Assembly (NCBI RefSeq): GCF_000024765.1
Contig: NC_013422.1
Coordinates: forward strand, 1,879,501-1,943,500
Source: Halothiobacillus neapolitanus c2
GTDB lineage: Bacteria > Pseudomonadota > Gammaproteobacteria > Halothiobacillales > Halothiobacillaceae
Length of the DNA: 64,000 nt
Direction: 5' to 3'
Each line of letters begins with the position of its first letter. The first letter of the stretch is position 1. This document shows, piece by piece, positions 1 to 11,217 of this stretch. The notes beneath the pieces are model-generated. The model searched no databases. It worked only from the letters and a program-made list of their open reading frames with translations, and had not been told where the DNA came from. The position numbers and the translations under genes are program-made.

Positions 1-2238
1 CGACTGGTATTTTTTACTCGCATCCGTGGCCAGACACGTTTTACCCAAGGTTTGTTGCTGCTTTGATAAGGTCAGATCTGCGGGTTTTTCAAGATGCCAT
101 GACGGTATCGATTTACCTTCAAAGCGCGCGGGCAGTACGTCCAGGTGTTTGATTTGCCCGCTCCAACTCAATATGGGTGTACTCCCAATTTGAGCCAGTA
201 AACCATCAATCGCCAGGCGCACTTCCCCCTGCGGGCTCTGCGCAGTCAGCCTAAAACGCTGCGCTGCACTGAAGCCGCCTCCAACATCGGCGCTTTGCGC
301 ATTGAACACAAATTGCGGCCACTGGCCTTGTGCATCCAAAGTGAGCTTATTCAAACGCACATCAGCGGTTTTTTTGGCATTCTCTTGCGTCAGCTGATCG
401 GCACGCAGGGAAAGATCGTAGACAGATGTCTGCTGCTGTTTCACCCGCCCGTTCAGGCTCAAGTTAGCCAACTGCCATTGCGCGTAGGCTAGCTTACGGG
501 CGCGCAAATCAACGGTGGCGTTCGGTTGCTGCACGCTGCCCGTTACCTCGGTTTTAAGCTCAATACTGCCGGTTAAATCGGGCAGATTGAATGCCTGCCA
601 GGGAATCTGCGCGAGTTGCGGGATGTGGGCATTCACGGTCAAATCGACGGGCGTATTTTTCGCCAAATCCGCCATCGTCACGCGGCCTTTGGCATTTATG
701 GACGCATCGGCCAGATTGATTTTTGCCTGCTTCACATCAAGCCGCTGATCGGCAAAACTGCCGTGTAACGCCAATGACAACGGCACCCGAACCGTTTTTT
801 GATTAGCCGCAGTTGCAGGCATAAGCAGCACCGTGCTCGGTATTGACCAGTCAAAACTTATTTGAGCATCCCGCAACGGATCGATACCCAATGAACCGTT
901 CACTTTAAGATGCGTGCTGATCGCTCCCTCGGCGACCACGCCAGTTGATGCCAACATATCGCGCAGGGCTCCTCGATCCAAATCCAGCGAGAGCGCCACG
1001 GGCCGTGCGCCGGTCAAGCCCAGTTCGCCCTTTGCCTTGAGCGCACCGCCCGCCAATGTCCCGTTGCTGATATCCAGCGAGACCTGTTGATTCGCCATCG
1101 AACCATCCACCGTTAGCCCATCGAAGGGCAGCTTGGCTAGATGCCCTCCAAGCTCAGTGAGCTTAAATTGCATCTCAGGCGTTGTGGGCTTACTTGCCTT
1201 GTCGTCTTTTTGGGCAAATGAAAACTGGTAATCAAAGCCCACCTGCCCCGCCGCCGCGGGCGCAAGCCTTGCCGGATTCAAACCCCTTGCCTGCCCGTGA
1301 ATAGTGGCTGTGAGCTGGGGGGCAAAATCCACGCTGCCCCGCCCACAGAGCGATCCATCGAGGGTATCGATGTGCAATTTTTCCAATGACATGCGCTGCG
1401 GATTGATCAGCGCATCGGCTTGCAGCGTAGCCGTCGGCGTCGTAAATCCCTCTCAACGACCGTTTAGCTGCGTTTTAATATTAGCCAGATTGCCGCCCAG
1501 TGCCATCTGCGCCAACGCCCACCCTTGTGGCATTGAAACAATCGTCGCTAAATGGCCTTGAATTTGATGTGGCGTTGCCACTGCTACGCGCAGCGCGCCC
1601 TGCCCTTCAATGGTTGTTTTGTGCGCGGCCTCATCGGTGTACCCATCGGCGACAGCCTGGGCGGGCATACCCGCCACAATCTTGTTTATTTTTAATGAAA
1701 TCATCTCTGCATCCGCACGGCCCTCGGCTTGCAAGGTCGTGAGCATTAGGCTGGGTTGCGGATTGGGCTCATCTTGGCTTTGCTGCACTAACGTGAAGTA
1801 ATCGAGCTGCAGATGCGCCACCTGAATACCCACCGGCAGTTTCAACGGCAAATCAGCCAGATCAAACGGCTTGGCTGGCGCTGTTGATTTACTGGGCGCA
1901 GGCAGTCGCAAAACCACATCTTTGGCGGTGAGGTTTTTTATGAGCAAGTTAAAGTGCCAGAATTGCCGCCAATCGAGCGCCAGATCGGCCTTGCCGATAT
2001 CCAGAGACAGACCATCCTGAGCGTGAAAAGCGAGCTGATCGATACGCAAGCCTTGCCATAGATTACCCTCGACTGCGCCCATCGAAAGCCCGGCCACCTG
2101 TTGCTGGGCCTGCCCTGCAAGCCAACGTGCGCCGGGCGTGGTTGCCGTTAAACCGATAAACGCTACAAACATCAATGCCAGCAACCCGCCGATCAACCAG
2201 GCGAATATCTGTAACAGGGGTGAACACCAGCGCAGCAT
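1..2238 (-). pseudogene. tamB: tamB, translocation and assembly module inner-membrane subunit, interrupted by an in-frame TGA and cut by the window edge
   Basis: TamB is anchored in the inner membrane, spans the periplasm and works with TamA in outer-membrane protein or lipid transport. The ATG at 2238 shares one base with the tamA stop. The first segment has an N-terminal membrane anchor (about residues 8-32) followed by beta-rich AsmA/TamB-like sequence, and ends after 261 codons at TGA 1453-1455. Reading straight through the TGA in the same frame gives about 480 further codons without a stop to base 1. That stretch is TamB-like, with repeated short beta-helix-type segments. The lesion is therefore a single nonsense codon, not a frameshift; CGA to TGA would be the simplest cause. 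The conserved C-terminal TamB domain lies outside the window. It could be a true pseudogene, a sequencing error, or a gene made as two pieces. The family call is firm; functional status is open. Confidence 0.8.
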
Positions 2239-4019
2239 CAAAAGGCCGCCCCGATGCCCAAATGCAATCGGGGTGTGCGTTGATCGCCATCAAACGGATA
2301 AGCCACATCCACGCGCACCATGCCCACCGGCGAACGCCAGCGGATGCCGACGCCCGCACCCGTATTCAAATGAATGTTGTTTAACGCATCAAAGGCGTTG
2401 CCCGTATCGACAAACGCCGCGCCCCACCAATCGCGCCCGTATACGGGATGCATCACCTCGGCACTGGCCGTAAACAGGTATTGCCCGCCGATCACCTGAC
2501 CGGTCGAATCGGTTGGGCCCAACGATTGATAAGCATAACCGCGCACGGATTGATCACCACCGGCGAAAAAACGCAGGCTTTTTGGCAAAGAATTGAAATC
2601 GGGCGTCACCACGCCACCCACTTCGGTGCGCGCCTTGAACACCCATTTTCCCACTGGATAAAGCCCGCCCAGCATCACGTGGGCGCGCAACAGGGAGGTA
2701 CTAGAGAGCAACGGTTTTGCCGCCGTGCTGATACCGCTACTGAACACGAATCCTTTGGTCGGGAACAGCGGATCATTAAGCTCCTGGCGGCCCAAACGCG
2801 CACCAAACAACCAAAAACCGGTCGTTTGTGCGGGATTGGTGCCGAACTGACTGCGGTCGACCAAGTATTCGCTATACAAGGAGCTCGTCCACGAATTGAA
2901 ATTGCGCACCCAGCGCAGGCCCGTTGTCGACGATAGCGTCGTGATGCCGGTGTCCTGCTCCCGATCAAACACCTCATAAAGGTCATAATGCTGATTCAGG
3001 GGGTCTGAGATTTTCGGCATGGTGTAGGTGGCACCGAGCGTTTGTTTGCGTTGTGCCAAGGACAAATCCGCTTTCCACGAATGGCCGGAGCGGTTCACGT
3101 ACCGTTGGGTGATTTTGCCGCCGAAGCGCGCGCCCGTATCCGTGCCATAGCCCACACGCAGTTCATAACTGCGCGGCTCATTCGGCAGGGTGCGAATCGT
3201 GATGGGCACCTGATGCGCCGTGCGCTGATCCCATTGCGGGCGCACCCGCACGTCGCTGAAATATTGGCTGCTCGACAGATTCTGGTTCATGTCCACCAGC
3301 GTTTGCGTGGTGTAGGTATCGCCGGTTTTCGCACCGACCAGATTCTGCGCTAACAGCGGCTTGATAATCGACTGATCGATGGTGATCTTGCCGATGTGGT
3401 AGCGGCTGCCCGCATCCAGATCAAGCTGAATGTCCGCCGTGTTGGTTTTCGGATCGACCAACAACTCATGCCTTCGCCATTTGGCATCCAGATACCCCGC
3501 CCCACGCACGCGCTCCATGATGCCGTCACGCAGGGCGACATAAACGCCCTGATTTAAAAGCGCATCCTTCGCCGGACGCGCTTTTTTGAGGTAGTCACGC
3601 AGAAACGCCTGTCGAGTCAGATCGTCCCCTGCCGACGTGGTCACGACTACATCAACGGCAGCAATATGCACCCTTGGGCCAGGGGTAATGTCCATCGTCG
3701 GTATGGCGCAATCAGGATCTTGTTTCAAATGGGTTTGAATCTGTGCATTGAAATAGCCCATGGCTCGCAGCGCATCCCGCGCCGCCAGGGTGGCCGATTG
3801 CAAATAGCGCCGCATCAATACCGGCGAGGCATCACACGTAAAGCGAATCGGCGGAACAGAAAGCCCCACCTGGAGAATCAGCGCTTTGTTCTCGGCTTGG
3901 GTGATCTCGCCGGTCAGTTGCAGTTGAGGTCTCCCGCTGGCCGCCTGCGCCGCAGACACGCTCAGAAACAGCACAAGCAAAAAGACAACCGGTGAAAACC
4001 ACAACACACGGCCAAACAT
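2238..4019 (-). CDS. tamA: TamA, Omp85-family outer-membrane assembly protein
   Basis: TamA is the outer-membrane partner of TamB. The 593-residue product has a signal peptide (hydrophobic segment and an Ala-rich cleavage region ending near residue 27), about three POTRA-like periplasmic domains and a C-terminal 16-strand Omp85 barrel. The barrel carries the surface-antigen motif around GGDQSVRGY and ends in a terminal Phe, as outer-membrane barrels do. I chose ATG 4019, four bases past the parE stop, because it puts the signal peptide at the very N-terminus; an upstream in-frame start at 4046 would overlap parE. The tamB start overlaps its stop, so the two are translationally linked. Confidence 0.9.
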   Translation of the reverse strand: MFGRVLWFSPVVFLLVLFLSVSAAQAASGRPQLQLTGEITQAENKALILQVGLSVPPIRFTCDASPVLMRRYLQSATLAARDALRAMGYFNAQIQTHLKQDPDCAIPTMDITPGPRVHIAAVDVVVTTSAGDDLTRQAFLRDYLKKARPAKDALLNQGVYVALRDGIMERVRGAGYLDAKWRRHELLVDPKTNTADIQLDLDAGSRYHIGKITIDQSIIKPLLAQNLVGAKTGDTYTTQTLVDMNQNLSSSQYFSDVRVRPQWDQRTAHQVPITIRTLPNEPRSYELRVGYGTDTGARFGGKITQRYVNRSGHSWKADLSLAQRKQTLGATYTMPKISDPLNQHYDLYEVFDREQDTGITTLSSTTGLRWVRNFNSWTSSLYSEYLVDRSQFGTNPAQTTGFWLFGARLGRQELNDPLFPTKGFVFSSGISTAAKPLLSSTSLLRAHVMLGGLYPVGKWVFKARTEVGGVVTPDFNSLPKSLRFFAGGDQSVRGYAYQSLGPTDSTGQVIGGQYLFTASAEVMHPVYGRDWWGAAFVDTGNAFDALNNIHLNTGAGVGIRWRSPVGMVRVDVAYPFDGDQRTPRLHLGIGAAF

Positions 4020-4023
4020 CAGA

Positions 4024-5940
4024 TCACGCGACGATGGCCAAATCACCCTTGGCTTCCAGCCAGCCGCGGCGATCGGCTGCGCGTTTTTTGGCGAGCAGCA
4101 TATCCATCAAGGCATAAGGGTCATCATCGGTGATGGACAACTGCACCAAGCGACGGGTTTGCGGGGCGAGTGTGGATTCACGTAGCTGGCTGGGATTCAT
4201 TTCGCCCAGGCCCTTGAAGCGGGTGACTTGGGGCTTGCCGCGTCGATGCTCGGCGGCAAAACGCCCCAGAATGCCGTCGCGCTCGGCTTCATCGAGTGCG
4301 TAGAATGTTTCCTTGCCCAAATCGATGCGGTACAGCGGCGGCATGGCGACAAAAACATGCCCCGCCCGGACAAGGGCCGTGAAATGCCGCAGGAAGAGCG
4401 CGCAAAGCAAGGTCGCAATGTGCAGCCCGTCGGAATCGGCATCGGCCAGGATACAAACCTTGCCGTACCGCAGCTTGGATAAGTCATCACTGCCCGGCTC
4501 AAGACCAATCGCCACGGCAATGTCATGCACCTCTTGGCTCGCCAATACCTGATCGACCCCGGTTTCCCAGGTATTCAGAATTTTGCCGCGCAGGGGCATG
4601 ATGGCCTGAAAGTCGCGTTCCCGAGCTTGTTTAGCCGAACCGCCTGCCGAATCCCCTTCCACAAGAAACAACTCGGTGCGCGAAATATCCGAAGCGGTAC
4701 AGTCGGCAAGCTTGCCGGGCAGCGCGGGCCCGGCCGTCACCCGCTTGCGGGCGACTTTCTTGTCGTTCTTGAGCCGCGTCTGTGCGGCATCGATGGCGAT
4801 GCGCGCGATGATTTCGCCCTGCTCCGGATGCTGGTTGAGCCAGAGCGACAAGGAATCCTTGATCACGCCGCCGATAAAACTCGCCGACTCACGCGAAGAC
4901 AGGCGCTCTTTCATTTGTCCGGCGAACTGCGGTTCGGATAACTTGGCCGACAACACGAACGCGACGCGATCAAACACATCCTCGGGCGTTAATTTAACGC
5001 CACGCGGCACCAGATTACGGAAATCGCAGAACTCGCGCACCGCCTCGGTCAAACCCTGACGAAGGCCGTTAACGTGTGTGCCGCCCTGTGGCGTCGGGAT
5101 CAGATTCACATAGCTTTCGGTCAGCGGTTCGCCGCCCTCTTCCAGCCAGACCAGCGCCCAATCGACCATTTGCGGCCGCTCGGCCAGTTCGGCACTCATG
5201 TGGCCGACAAACCCCTGAGCCGGAATAATCGCCCGTCCTTCGAGCGCCCCGAGCAGGTAATCGCACAAACCGTTCTCAAAATGCCAGATTTTTTGCGGCT
5301 CGTCGCTGGACTCATCGATAAACGTGACCGTGAGCCCAGGGCACAGCACGGCCTTGGCGCGCAAGACATGCAACAAGCGACTCACCAAGAACTTGGGCTG
5401 ATCGAAATAGCTCGCCCTCGGCCAAAAGTGCAAACGCGTGCCGGTCTGCTTTTTCGGCACCGTACCGGCCTCGGCGAGTTCGCCAACAGGTGCGCCGTCG
5501 GCAAAGGCCATCTGCCAGATTTTCCCGTCCCGACGAATCTCGACGGTGAGTTTTTCGGACAAGGCGTTGACGACAGATACGCCCACGCCATGCAAACCGC
5601 CGGAAAAGCGGTAAGTTTTGTCGGAGAATTTTCCGCCCGCATGCAGGCGCGTGAGAATGAGTTCAACACCCGTCACACCGTGTTCGGGGTGGATATCGAC
5701 CGGCATCCCGCGCCCGTCGTCGGTAACGGAAAGCGAACCATCGGCGTGCAACACCACATCGATCCGGCTAGCAAAGCCACTGACGGCCTCATCGACGCTG
5801 TTGTCGATGACTTCCTGCGCCAGGTGATTAGGCCGCGTGGTATCGGTGTACATGCCCGGCCGCTTGCGCACGGGCTCAAGGCCGGTAAGCACCTCGATGG
5901 CACGGGCGTCGTATTGTTGAGTATTCGTAGAATCTGCCAT
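4024..5940 (-). CDS. parE: DNA topoisomerase IV subunit B
   Basis: ParE is the ATPase subunit of topoisomerase IV, which decatenates daughter chromosomes together with ParC. The GHKL ATPase region shows EVIDNSVDEA (around residue 43), DDGRGMPVDIHPEHG and the HAGGKF-GGLHGVG nucleotide-binding loops. The Toprim domain follows with LVEGDSAGGSAKQAR and ILADADSDGLHI, and the C-terminal part has the KGLGEMNPSQL motif. At 638 residues the protein has ParE length and lacks the insertion that makes gammaproteobacterial GyrB about 800 residues. parC is not in the window. tamA-tamB follow immediately and may be read from the same transcript. Confidence 0.96.
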   Translation of the reverse strand: MADSTNTQQYDARAIEVLTGLEPVRKRPGMYTDTTRPNHLAQEVIDNSVDEAVSGFASRIDVVLHADGSLSVTDDGRGMPVDIHPEHGVTGVELILTRLHAGGKFSDKTYRFSGGLHGVGVSVVNALSEKLTVEIRRDGKIWQMAFADGAPVGELAEAGTVPKKQTGTRLHFWPRASYFDQPKFLVSRLLHVLRAKAVLCPGLTVTFIDESSDEPQKIWHFENGLCDYLLGALEGRAIIPAQGFVGHMSAELAERPQMVDWALVWLEEGGEPLTESYVNLIPTPQGGTHVNGLRQGLTEAVREFCDFRNLVPRGVKLTPEDVFDRVAFVLSAKLSEPQFAGQMKERLSSRESASFIGGVIKDSLSLWLNQHPEQGEIIARIAIDAAQTRLKNDKKVARKRVTAGPALPGKLADCTASDISRTELFLVEGDSAGGSAKQARERDFQAIMPLRGKILNTWETGVDQVLASQEVHDIAVAIGLEPGSDDLSKLRYGKVCILADADSDGLHIATLLCALFLRHFTALVRAGHVFVAMPPLYRIDLGKETFYALDEAERDGILGRFAAEHRRGKPQVTRFKGLGEMNPSQLRESTLAPQTRRLVQLSITDDDPYALMDMLLAKKRAADRRGWLEAKGDLAIVA

Positions 5941-6087
5941 GGAAAATCAACACTCAGAACAGGAAACAAGGGACAAAACAGGATCAAACAGCATCACGGT
6001 AAGGTCAGCGATCAACTCGGGGTTTGCCCGTCATCGACACGCTGCCGGGAAAGTGTACACGCAACGCGGCAGTTGATGCCCATTCAG

Positions 6088-7005
6088 TCAGTTTCGGCGC
6101 GTCAGGAGCGACAGAAGCAAGGCGATAAGAATCAGGATGATGCCGATCAATTCGAACGTACCGGGCCGCTCGCCCAATTGCAGCCAAGCGCCCAGCACAC
6201 CGACGCTGGGAATCAGCAACGAGCCAAATCCGGCAAATCGGGTAGGCAGATTGTGCAGCGCGTAAATCCAGAGAATCCAGCCCAGCGCGCCCGCCGGAAC
6301 GATGTTGTAGAACAGAACCCACAAAAGATGCGGCGTCCATTCGGCGTGCCAGGGCTCCAGCATCACCGCGGCCAGCAGGATGGCAAAGCCACCGAACAGC
6401 ATCTGCCAGGCCGTGACGTTGAGCAAATCAAGCTTATAGCGCGCGCCGAATTTCTTCTGCCAGATCGAGCCGCCCGCCCAGGTCAAACCGGACAACACGG
6501 CAAATAACGACGCACCAACGGCCAGATGCCCCCGCCACGGCGCAATCATGAAAAACAAACCGATACCGGCGATGCCCAGCGCCAGCCATTGGCGCCCGGT
6601 CAAGCGTTCATGCAATACGACATGCGCCATCAGCATCAGCCAGAGTGGCATGGTGAATACGATCACGGCTGTCTCGCCCGCCGCACCGGTTTGCAACGCC
6701 CACATCATGAAGCCGACAAAGCCGGCAGTTTGCAGGAGCCCCAATGGAATAACGTAATGCATGGGCGGCGGTCTGAGCGATCGGCCCGTTGCAGGTAGCA
6801 TGAGCAGCAGCAACACGGCGGGAATGATCGTACGCAGGGCGCCGAACCACAGCGCGGCAATCTCGCTCAAACCGCCTTTCATCACCACCCAGTTATAACC
6901 CCACAGCAAACCGAGCAGCAGCAGGGCGACCAACGGCCAGAAATAGGGATGATGACGGGCGGAACGAGATGTACGTACCGCCAAAGATTCAGGGATGGAG
7001 GACAT
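6088..7005 (-). CDS. EamA/DMT-family permease
   Basis: A drug/metabolite transporter superfamily membrane protein of 305 residues with about ten predicted helices, arranged as two EamA repeats of five. The first helix carries LWGYNWVVMKGGL, a typical EamA start; the second repeat contains SGLTWAGGSIWQKK and ends with a strongly hydrophobic helix before RRN. Substrate cannot be inferred. The open frame extends upstream to 7758, but that part is antisense to the cnoX gene; ATG 7005 begins the protein just before the first helix. It is divergent from cnoX and followed by parE on the same strand. Confidence 0.85.
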   Translation of the reverse strand: MSSIPESLAVRTSRSARHHPYFWPLVALLLLGLLWGYNWVVMKGGLSEIAALWFGALRTIIPAVLLLLMLPATGRSLRPPPMHYVIPLGLLQTAGFVGFMMWALQTGAAGETAVIVFTMPLWLMLMAHVVLHERLTGRQWLALGIAGIGLFFMIAPWRGHLAVGASLFAVLSGLTWAGGSIWQKKFGARYKLDLLNVTAWQMLFGGFAILLAAVMLEPWHAEWTPHLLWVLFYNIVPAGALGWILWIYALHNLPTRFAGFGSLLIPSVGVLGAWLQLGERPGTFELIGIILILIALLLSLLTRRN

Positions 7006-7164
7006 AAGTTGACCCAGAGTGTGGCCGCGCCGAAAAGCAAAAAGGGGGTGGAGCATAGCAGCACGAACAGGGTTCTGCCGATGGCACGTCTTGAAATCAG
7101 GCAGCATCACCGCCATACACTTCCCACTTCTTTCATTTTTCACATTTAAACCACGGGGATACTC

Positions 7165-8028
7165 ATGTCCGATCTGCCTTATATTTTCGACGTTACCGCC
7201 GCAGAATTTCAGACCCGCGTCATCGATGCCTCCTTCGAGACGCCTGTACTTGTGGATTTTTGGGCGGAATGGTGCGGCCCCTGCCGGACACTCAAGCCCA
7301 TGCTCGAACAGATCACCGAAAGCTATGGCGGCAAATTGCAGCTCGCCAAGGTCAACACGGATGTCGAAGCGCAATTGGCCGGTCATTTCGGCATTCGCAG
7401 CCTGCCGACCGTGATGTTGGTCATCAATGGCGCGCCGGTGGATCAATTCATGGGGGCGTTGCCGGAAAGCCAGGTTCGAGAATTCCTGGAAAAACACATC
7501 GTTTCTGAGGTGCGGGCCCTGAGAAATCAGGCGCGCGAACAAGCCGATGCCGGTGCCATCGAAGAGGCAATCGATCTGCTCAAGCAAGCCAATGCCATCG
7601 AACCAAATAATGCAGACGTTCTGATCGATTTGGCCGAAATCATCAGCAAGACGGGCGACCACGATCAGGCCATGCAAATCATCGATGCCCTGCCGATTGA
7701 TGTCGCCACACGCAAGGACGTCAAGGAACTCAAAGCCCGAATTCACTTGGCGCAACATGCAGGAGACGGCCCGAGTGTTGAGGATTTGAAAGCGCGCATA
7801 GAGGCCGACGACAATGATCTTGACGCACGCGAACAGCTCGCTTCACGTTGTGCCATGATGCAAGACTATGAATGCGCACTCGCCCAGTTCTTCGCCATCA
7901 TGCAACGTGATCGTCAATTCAAGGATGACGCCGGTCGTCGCGGCCTGCTCGATATCTTCGAGCTTCTTGGCTCCGATCACGCCCTCACGAAGATCTGGCG
8001 TCGTAAAATGTTCGGGCTGCTGCACTAA
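7165..8028 (+). CDS. cnoX: CnoX/YbbN-type thioredoxin-TPR chaperedoxin
   Basis: An N-terminal thioredoxin domain (about residues 5-110) is fused to a C-terminal TPR-like helical region (about 115-287), the architecture of CnoX (YbbN), which holds unfolded or oxidised proteins and passes them to GroEL. The active site reads WAEWCGPCRTL with Cys37 and Cys40, a classical redox-competent CGPC pair; E. coli YbbN lacks it, so this member may also reduce disulfides. The cis-Pro loop is SLPTVML. The gene stands alone, divergent from the EamA gene and ending before a bidirectional terminator shared with rne. Confidence 0.9.
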   Translation: MSDLPYIFDVTAAEFQTRVIDASFETPVLVDFWAEWCGPCRTLKPMLEQITESYGGKLQLAKVNTDVEAQLAGHFGIRSLPTVMLVINGAPVDQFMGALPESQVREFLEKHIVSEVRALRNQAREQADAGAIEEAIDLLKQANAIEPNNADVLIDLAEIISKTGDHDQAMQIIDALPIDVATRKDVKELKARIHLAQHAGDGPSVEDLKARIEADDNDLDAREQLASRCAMMQDYECALAQFFAIMQRDRQFKDDAGRRGLLDIFELLGSDHALTKIWRRKMFGLLH

Positions 8029-8113
8029 GCACTGGCACACAACGAGGCGTCGTTACCGATCAGAGTGATCCCGCCCGGCAAATACCAGCCAGAACCGCAG
8101 GACGAAACCAAAG

Positions 8114-8141
8114 AAAAAGCCCGGAAAACCCGGGCTTTTTT
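8114..8141. terminator. Bidirectional Rho-independent terminator between cnoX and rne
   Basis: A perfect 11-bp stem (AAAAAGCCCGG paired with CCGGGCTTTTT) around a five-base loop, with an A run on the left and a T run on the right. It lies between convergent cnoX and rne and can end both transcripts. Confidence 0.9.
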
Positions 8142-8166
8142 CATTTCCGACTAATCGAAACCGATC

Positions 8167-11100
8167 TTATGCATTTGGTTCCTTACGAACGGTCTCTTCG
8201 GCAGAATCTGTCGTTGCAATCGCTTCTGGATGAACGTCTTCTTGAGGCGCTGTTTCAACCTGAGTTGTCGCTTCAGTGACAGCGTCCGCTGTCGTCGCCT
8301 CCGGCTGCTCGGCTTCGGTAACCGCTTCCACAGGCTCAGATTCGACGGGCGCAGATTCAATGATCGCCTCCGCCACAGGCGCATGTTCGGACGCCATAGC
8401 AGGAGAATCATGGATCGACTCGGCCTGAGCGACCGGAGGTTCAACTTCGTCGACTGCCGACGCATTCGGCTGCACGTCTGTCGGCGCTTTCTCAGAGACC
8501 GGTTCGTCGGCGACTTTGGTCTCTGATGCGGCAGGTGCAGCAACCTCGTCTTGCTTGGCAGCCAGTATGGCACTGGCTTGCGACCATGGAGAATCGTTCG
8601 TTGCTTCTACCGGCTGCGCAACGATCTGTTCAGCTATCGCTTCAGGGATGAGCGTGGACGTTTCAACCGGCGACTCGGTTGCGGCCACTGACGGCATTTC
8701 TTCCTTCGTGTGAATGACAGGCTCCGCTGCGGATACCGGTTCTGCAACGACTGGGGTGACTGCCGCAATCGTGGTATCCGTCGGTGCTTCGGCCTGCGAT
8801 TCGACCATAGGAGCAGAAGGCGCCACATTCACTTCGTTTGCCGCTGTATCTTCGGGCTGAGGTGCAGCAATCTGGGCTTCTGCCTTGGGCGTTATGGCCG
8901 CAGCCACAAGAGCGGGAACGATCACATCATCCGCGAGCAATCCCAATGCCGCGTTTGGTGCCAATGCAGCAGCCGGATCACGTTTGACTGCAACATTGAG
9001 AGGCAAGGCAGAAGGTGATGCCACCGGCGCCTTGAGTTGCTGGTCGATCAGACTTTGCTCGTGTGCGGCAATCGGACGAACGGCCGGCTCGGATGAGCGG
9101 GGCTCGCGTTGACGGGCCGTGGTTTTTTCAGGTGCTTTCGCTGAGCCCTTGCCCTCTGCAGTATCCGTGGTGACAGCCGGTGCTTCAGCAGGCTGATTCG
9201 CCGAAGCGGCGGTATTAACCTGAGCATCTCTTTGGCCTTCCGCTGGTTTTCTGCTGCGTGAACGACGACGACGGTTGCTCGAACCTTCTGGTTTCGTGCC
9301 CTCTACCTTGCCTTCATCACGGCGCTTATCCTCTAGTCTTGCTTCTGACTCGCTCGTTTGCGTCGCGGCACGAGGTAATCGATTCGGTGTGGCCCGATTC
9401 TCGTCCTTCGCACGCGGCGGTCGATTCGATGATGCCTTCCTAGCCGGATCACGGGGAGCGGCCACTTCCGCCTCAACCCGCTTGTCACCGGCACCGAAAA
9501 TCTGACCAATCACGCGCTTGAGCAATCCCAACGCACCGATATTGGCTGCGCTCGTGCTGGCCGCCGGTTCAGTAGCCACATCGGGGACGCTGGCGACAAC
9601 CTTGGGCCGAGGCGCAGACTGCGGCACGGGGCGAATCGGTTCAACCGGCGCCGCCGGACGGCGCGGCGCACGCTCCAGGTCAGGTACGGCCACGGCGAGC
9701 GGTTCAATAAGGGCACGTGAATTGGCCGGCGACTCGGCAAGATCAGAGCGACGAACGCGTTCGATTTTAAAGTGTGGTGTTTCCAGATTGATGTTGGGAA
9801 TCACCAACACCTCAACCTGATGATTCTGCTCAATCTCGTGGAGCTGAAGGCGCTTTTCGTTGAGCAGGTAGGTGCCCACATCGACGGGCACCTGAGCGAC
9901 GACCCGACCGGTCTGATCTTTCATGGACTCATCGATCATCAAGCGCATGATCGAAAGCGCCAAGGATTCAACCGAACGGATATGCCCCTGCCCCATGCAG
10001 CGCGGGCACACATGCTGCGCCGATTCTTCCAGAGAGGCGGACAACCGCTGACGCGACATTTCGAGCAAGCCGAAACGGGAAATTCGTCCCAGTTGCACCC
10101 GGGCACGATCCATCTTGAGTGCATCGCGCAGGCGGTTCTCTACTTCCCGTTGATGTTTGGGTTGCCCCATGTCGATGAAATCGATGACGACCAGACCGCC
10201 CAAGTCCCGTAGGCGCAGTTGACGAGCGATCTCATCGGCTGCTTCAAGGTTCGTGTTGAAGGCCGTATCTTCGATATCCTGCCCTTTGGTGCTGCGGCCG
10301 GAATTGATGTCGACCGCCGTCAGGGCCTCGGCCACATCGAATACCAGCTCGCCGCCGGAAGGCAGGGTCACATTCCGCTCGTAGGCCGATTCGATCTGGG
10401 ATTCGATCTGGTAACGCGTGAATAACGGGGTACGATCCTGGTAGAGGCGAATCTTGTCCACGGAATCCGGCGACACCAGATTGACGAAATCCAGCGCCTG
10501 CTGATGCATATTGGGCTCGTCGATCAGCACCTCGCCGATGTCGTTGCGCATGTAATCGCGCAGCGCACGGATAATCAGGTCGCTTTCCTGATAAATCAGG
10601 AACGGGGCCTTGCGGGCTTCCGATTTTTTGACAATGGCGTCCCATACCTGTTGCAGGTAGTCGAGATCCGATTGCAGTTCGGCGGGTTCACGTCCGACAC
10701 CTGCCGTGCGGACGATCAGACCCATGCCTTCGGGCACGACCAACTCGGACAGCGCCGCCTTGATCTCGGCGCGATCATCGCCCTCGATGCGACGGGAAAC
10801 CCCGCCCGCCCGCGGGTTGTTGGGCATTAAAACAAGGTATCGTCCCGCCAGGCTGACGAACGTAGTGAGGGCGGCACCTTTATTGCCGCGCTCTTCCTTC
10901 TCGACCTGAACGATGATTTCCTGGCCTTCTTTCAGCGCCGACTTGATGATCGGGCGACCCTTGTCATCGACGGCCTCCGAATCAAAATAGCTGCGTGCAA
11001 TTTCCTTGAAGGGCAAAAAACCATGGCGGTCTGCGCCGTAGTTGACGAAAACCGCTTCGAGACTCGGCTCAATGCGTGTAATTAACGCTTTGTAAACGTT

Positions 11101-11217
11101 GGATTTTTTCTGCTCGTGGCCGGGCGTTTCTATGTCGATATCATAGAGCGTCTGTCCATCGACGAGCGCCACCCGAATCTCTTCGGCCTGGGTGGCATTG
11201 ATTAGCATTCTTTTCAT
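8167..11217 (-). CDS. rne: Ribonuclease E
   Basis: RNase E is the endonuclease at the core of the RNA degradosome and of rRNA/tRNA processing. The N-terminal half (to about residue 520) is the catalytic module: an S1 RNA-binding domain (about residues 38-120), the two metal-binding aspartates in VDINSGRS and VVIDFIDMG, and the zinc-link CPRCMGQGH used for tetramer assembly. The C-terminal half (about 520-1016) is low-complexity, first rich in Arg/Pro/Lys and then in Ala/Glu/Pro/Thr, as expected for the disordered scaffold region. The total of 1016 residues is close to E. coli RNase E (1061) and much longer than RNase G. It is preceded by a leader of a few hundred bases with hairpins. Confidence 0.96.
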   Translation of the reverse strand: MKRMLINATQAEEIRVALVDGQTLYDIDIETPGHEQKKSNVYKALITRIEPSLEAVFVNYGADRHGFLPFKEIARSYFDSEAVDDKGRPIIKSALKEGQEIIVQVEKEERGNKGAALTTFVSLAGRYLVLMPNNPRAGGVSRRIEGDDRAEIKAALSELVVPEGMGLIVRTAGVGREPAELQSDLDYLQQVWDAIVKKSEARKAPFLIYQESDLIIRALRDYMRNDIGEVLIDEPNMHQQALDFVNLVSPDSVDKIRLYQDRTPLFTRYQIESQIESAYERNVTLPSGGELVFDVAEALTAVDINSGRSTKGQDIEDTAFNTNLEAADEIARQLRLRDLGGLVVIDFIDMGQPKHQREVENRLRDALKMDRARVQLGRISRFGLLEMSRQRLSASLEESAQHVCPRCMGQGHIRSVESLALSIMRLMIDESMKDQTGRVVAQVPVDVGTYLLNEKRLQLHEIEQNHQVEVLVIPNINLETPHFKIERVRRSDLAESPANSRALIEPLAVAVPDLERAPRRPAAPVEPIRPVPQSAPRPKVVASVPDVATEPAASTSAANIGALGLLKRVIGQIFGAGDKRVEAEVAAPRDPARKASSNRPPRAKDENRATPNRLPRAATQTSESEARLEDKRRDEGKVEGTKPEGSSNRRRRSRSRKPAEGQRDAQVNTAASANQPAEAPAVTTDTAEGKGSAKAPEKTTARQREPRSSEPAVRPIAAHEQSLIDQQLKAPVASPSALPLNVAVKRDPAAALAPNAALGLLADDVIVPALVAAAITPKAEAQIAAPQPEDTAANEVNVAPSAPMVESQAEAPTDTTIAAVTPVVAEPVSAAEPVIHTKEEMPSVAATESPVETSTLIPEAIAEQIVAQPVEATNDSPWSQASAILAAKQDEVAAPAASETKVADEPVSEKAPTDVQPNASAVDEVEPPVAQAESIHDSPAMASEHAPVAEAIIESAPVESEPVEAVTEAEQPEATTADAVTEATTQVETAPQEDVHPEAIATTDSAEETVRKEPNA

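Noticed and set aside
1453-1455. Selenocysteine at the tamB TGA
   Set aside because: TamB has no redox cysteine role, I see no convincing SECIS-type hairpin just after the codon, and the context fits CGA to TGA.
5074-6507. A 477-codon open frame on the plus strand
   Set aside because: Antisense to parE and the EamA gene; Arg/Gln/His-rich composition without domains, a shadow of a GC-rich coding strand.
7006-7758. N-terminal extension of the EamA open frame
   Set aside because: It is antisense to cnoX and not membrane-like; the permease starts at 7005.
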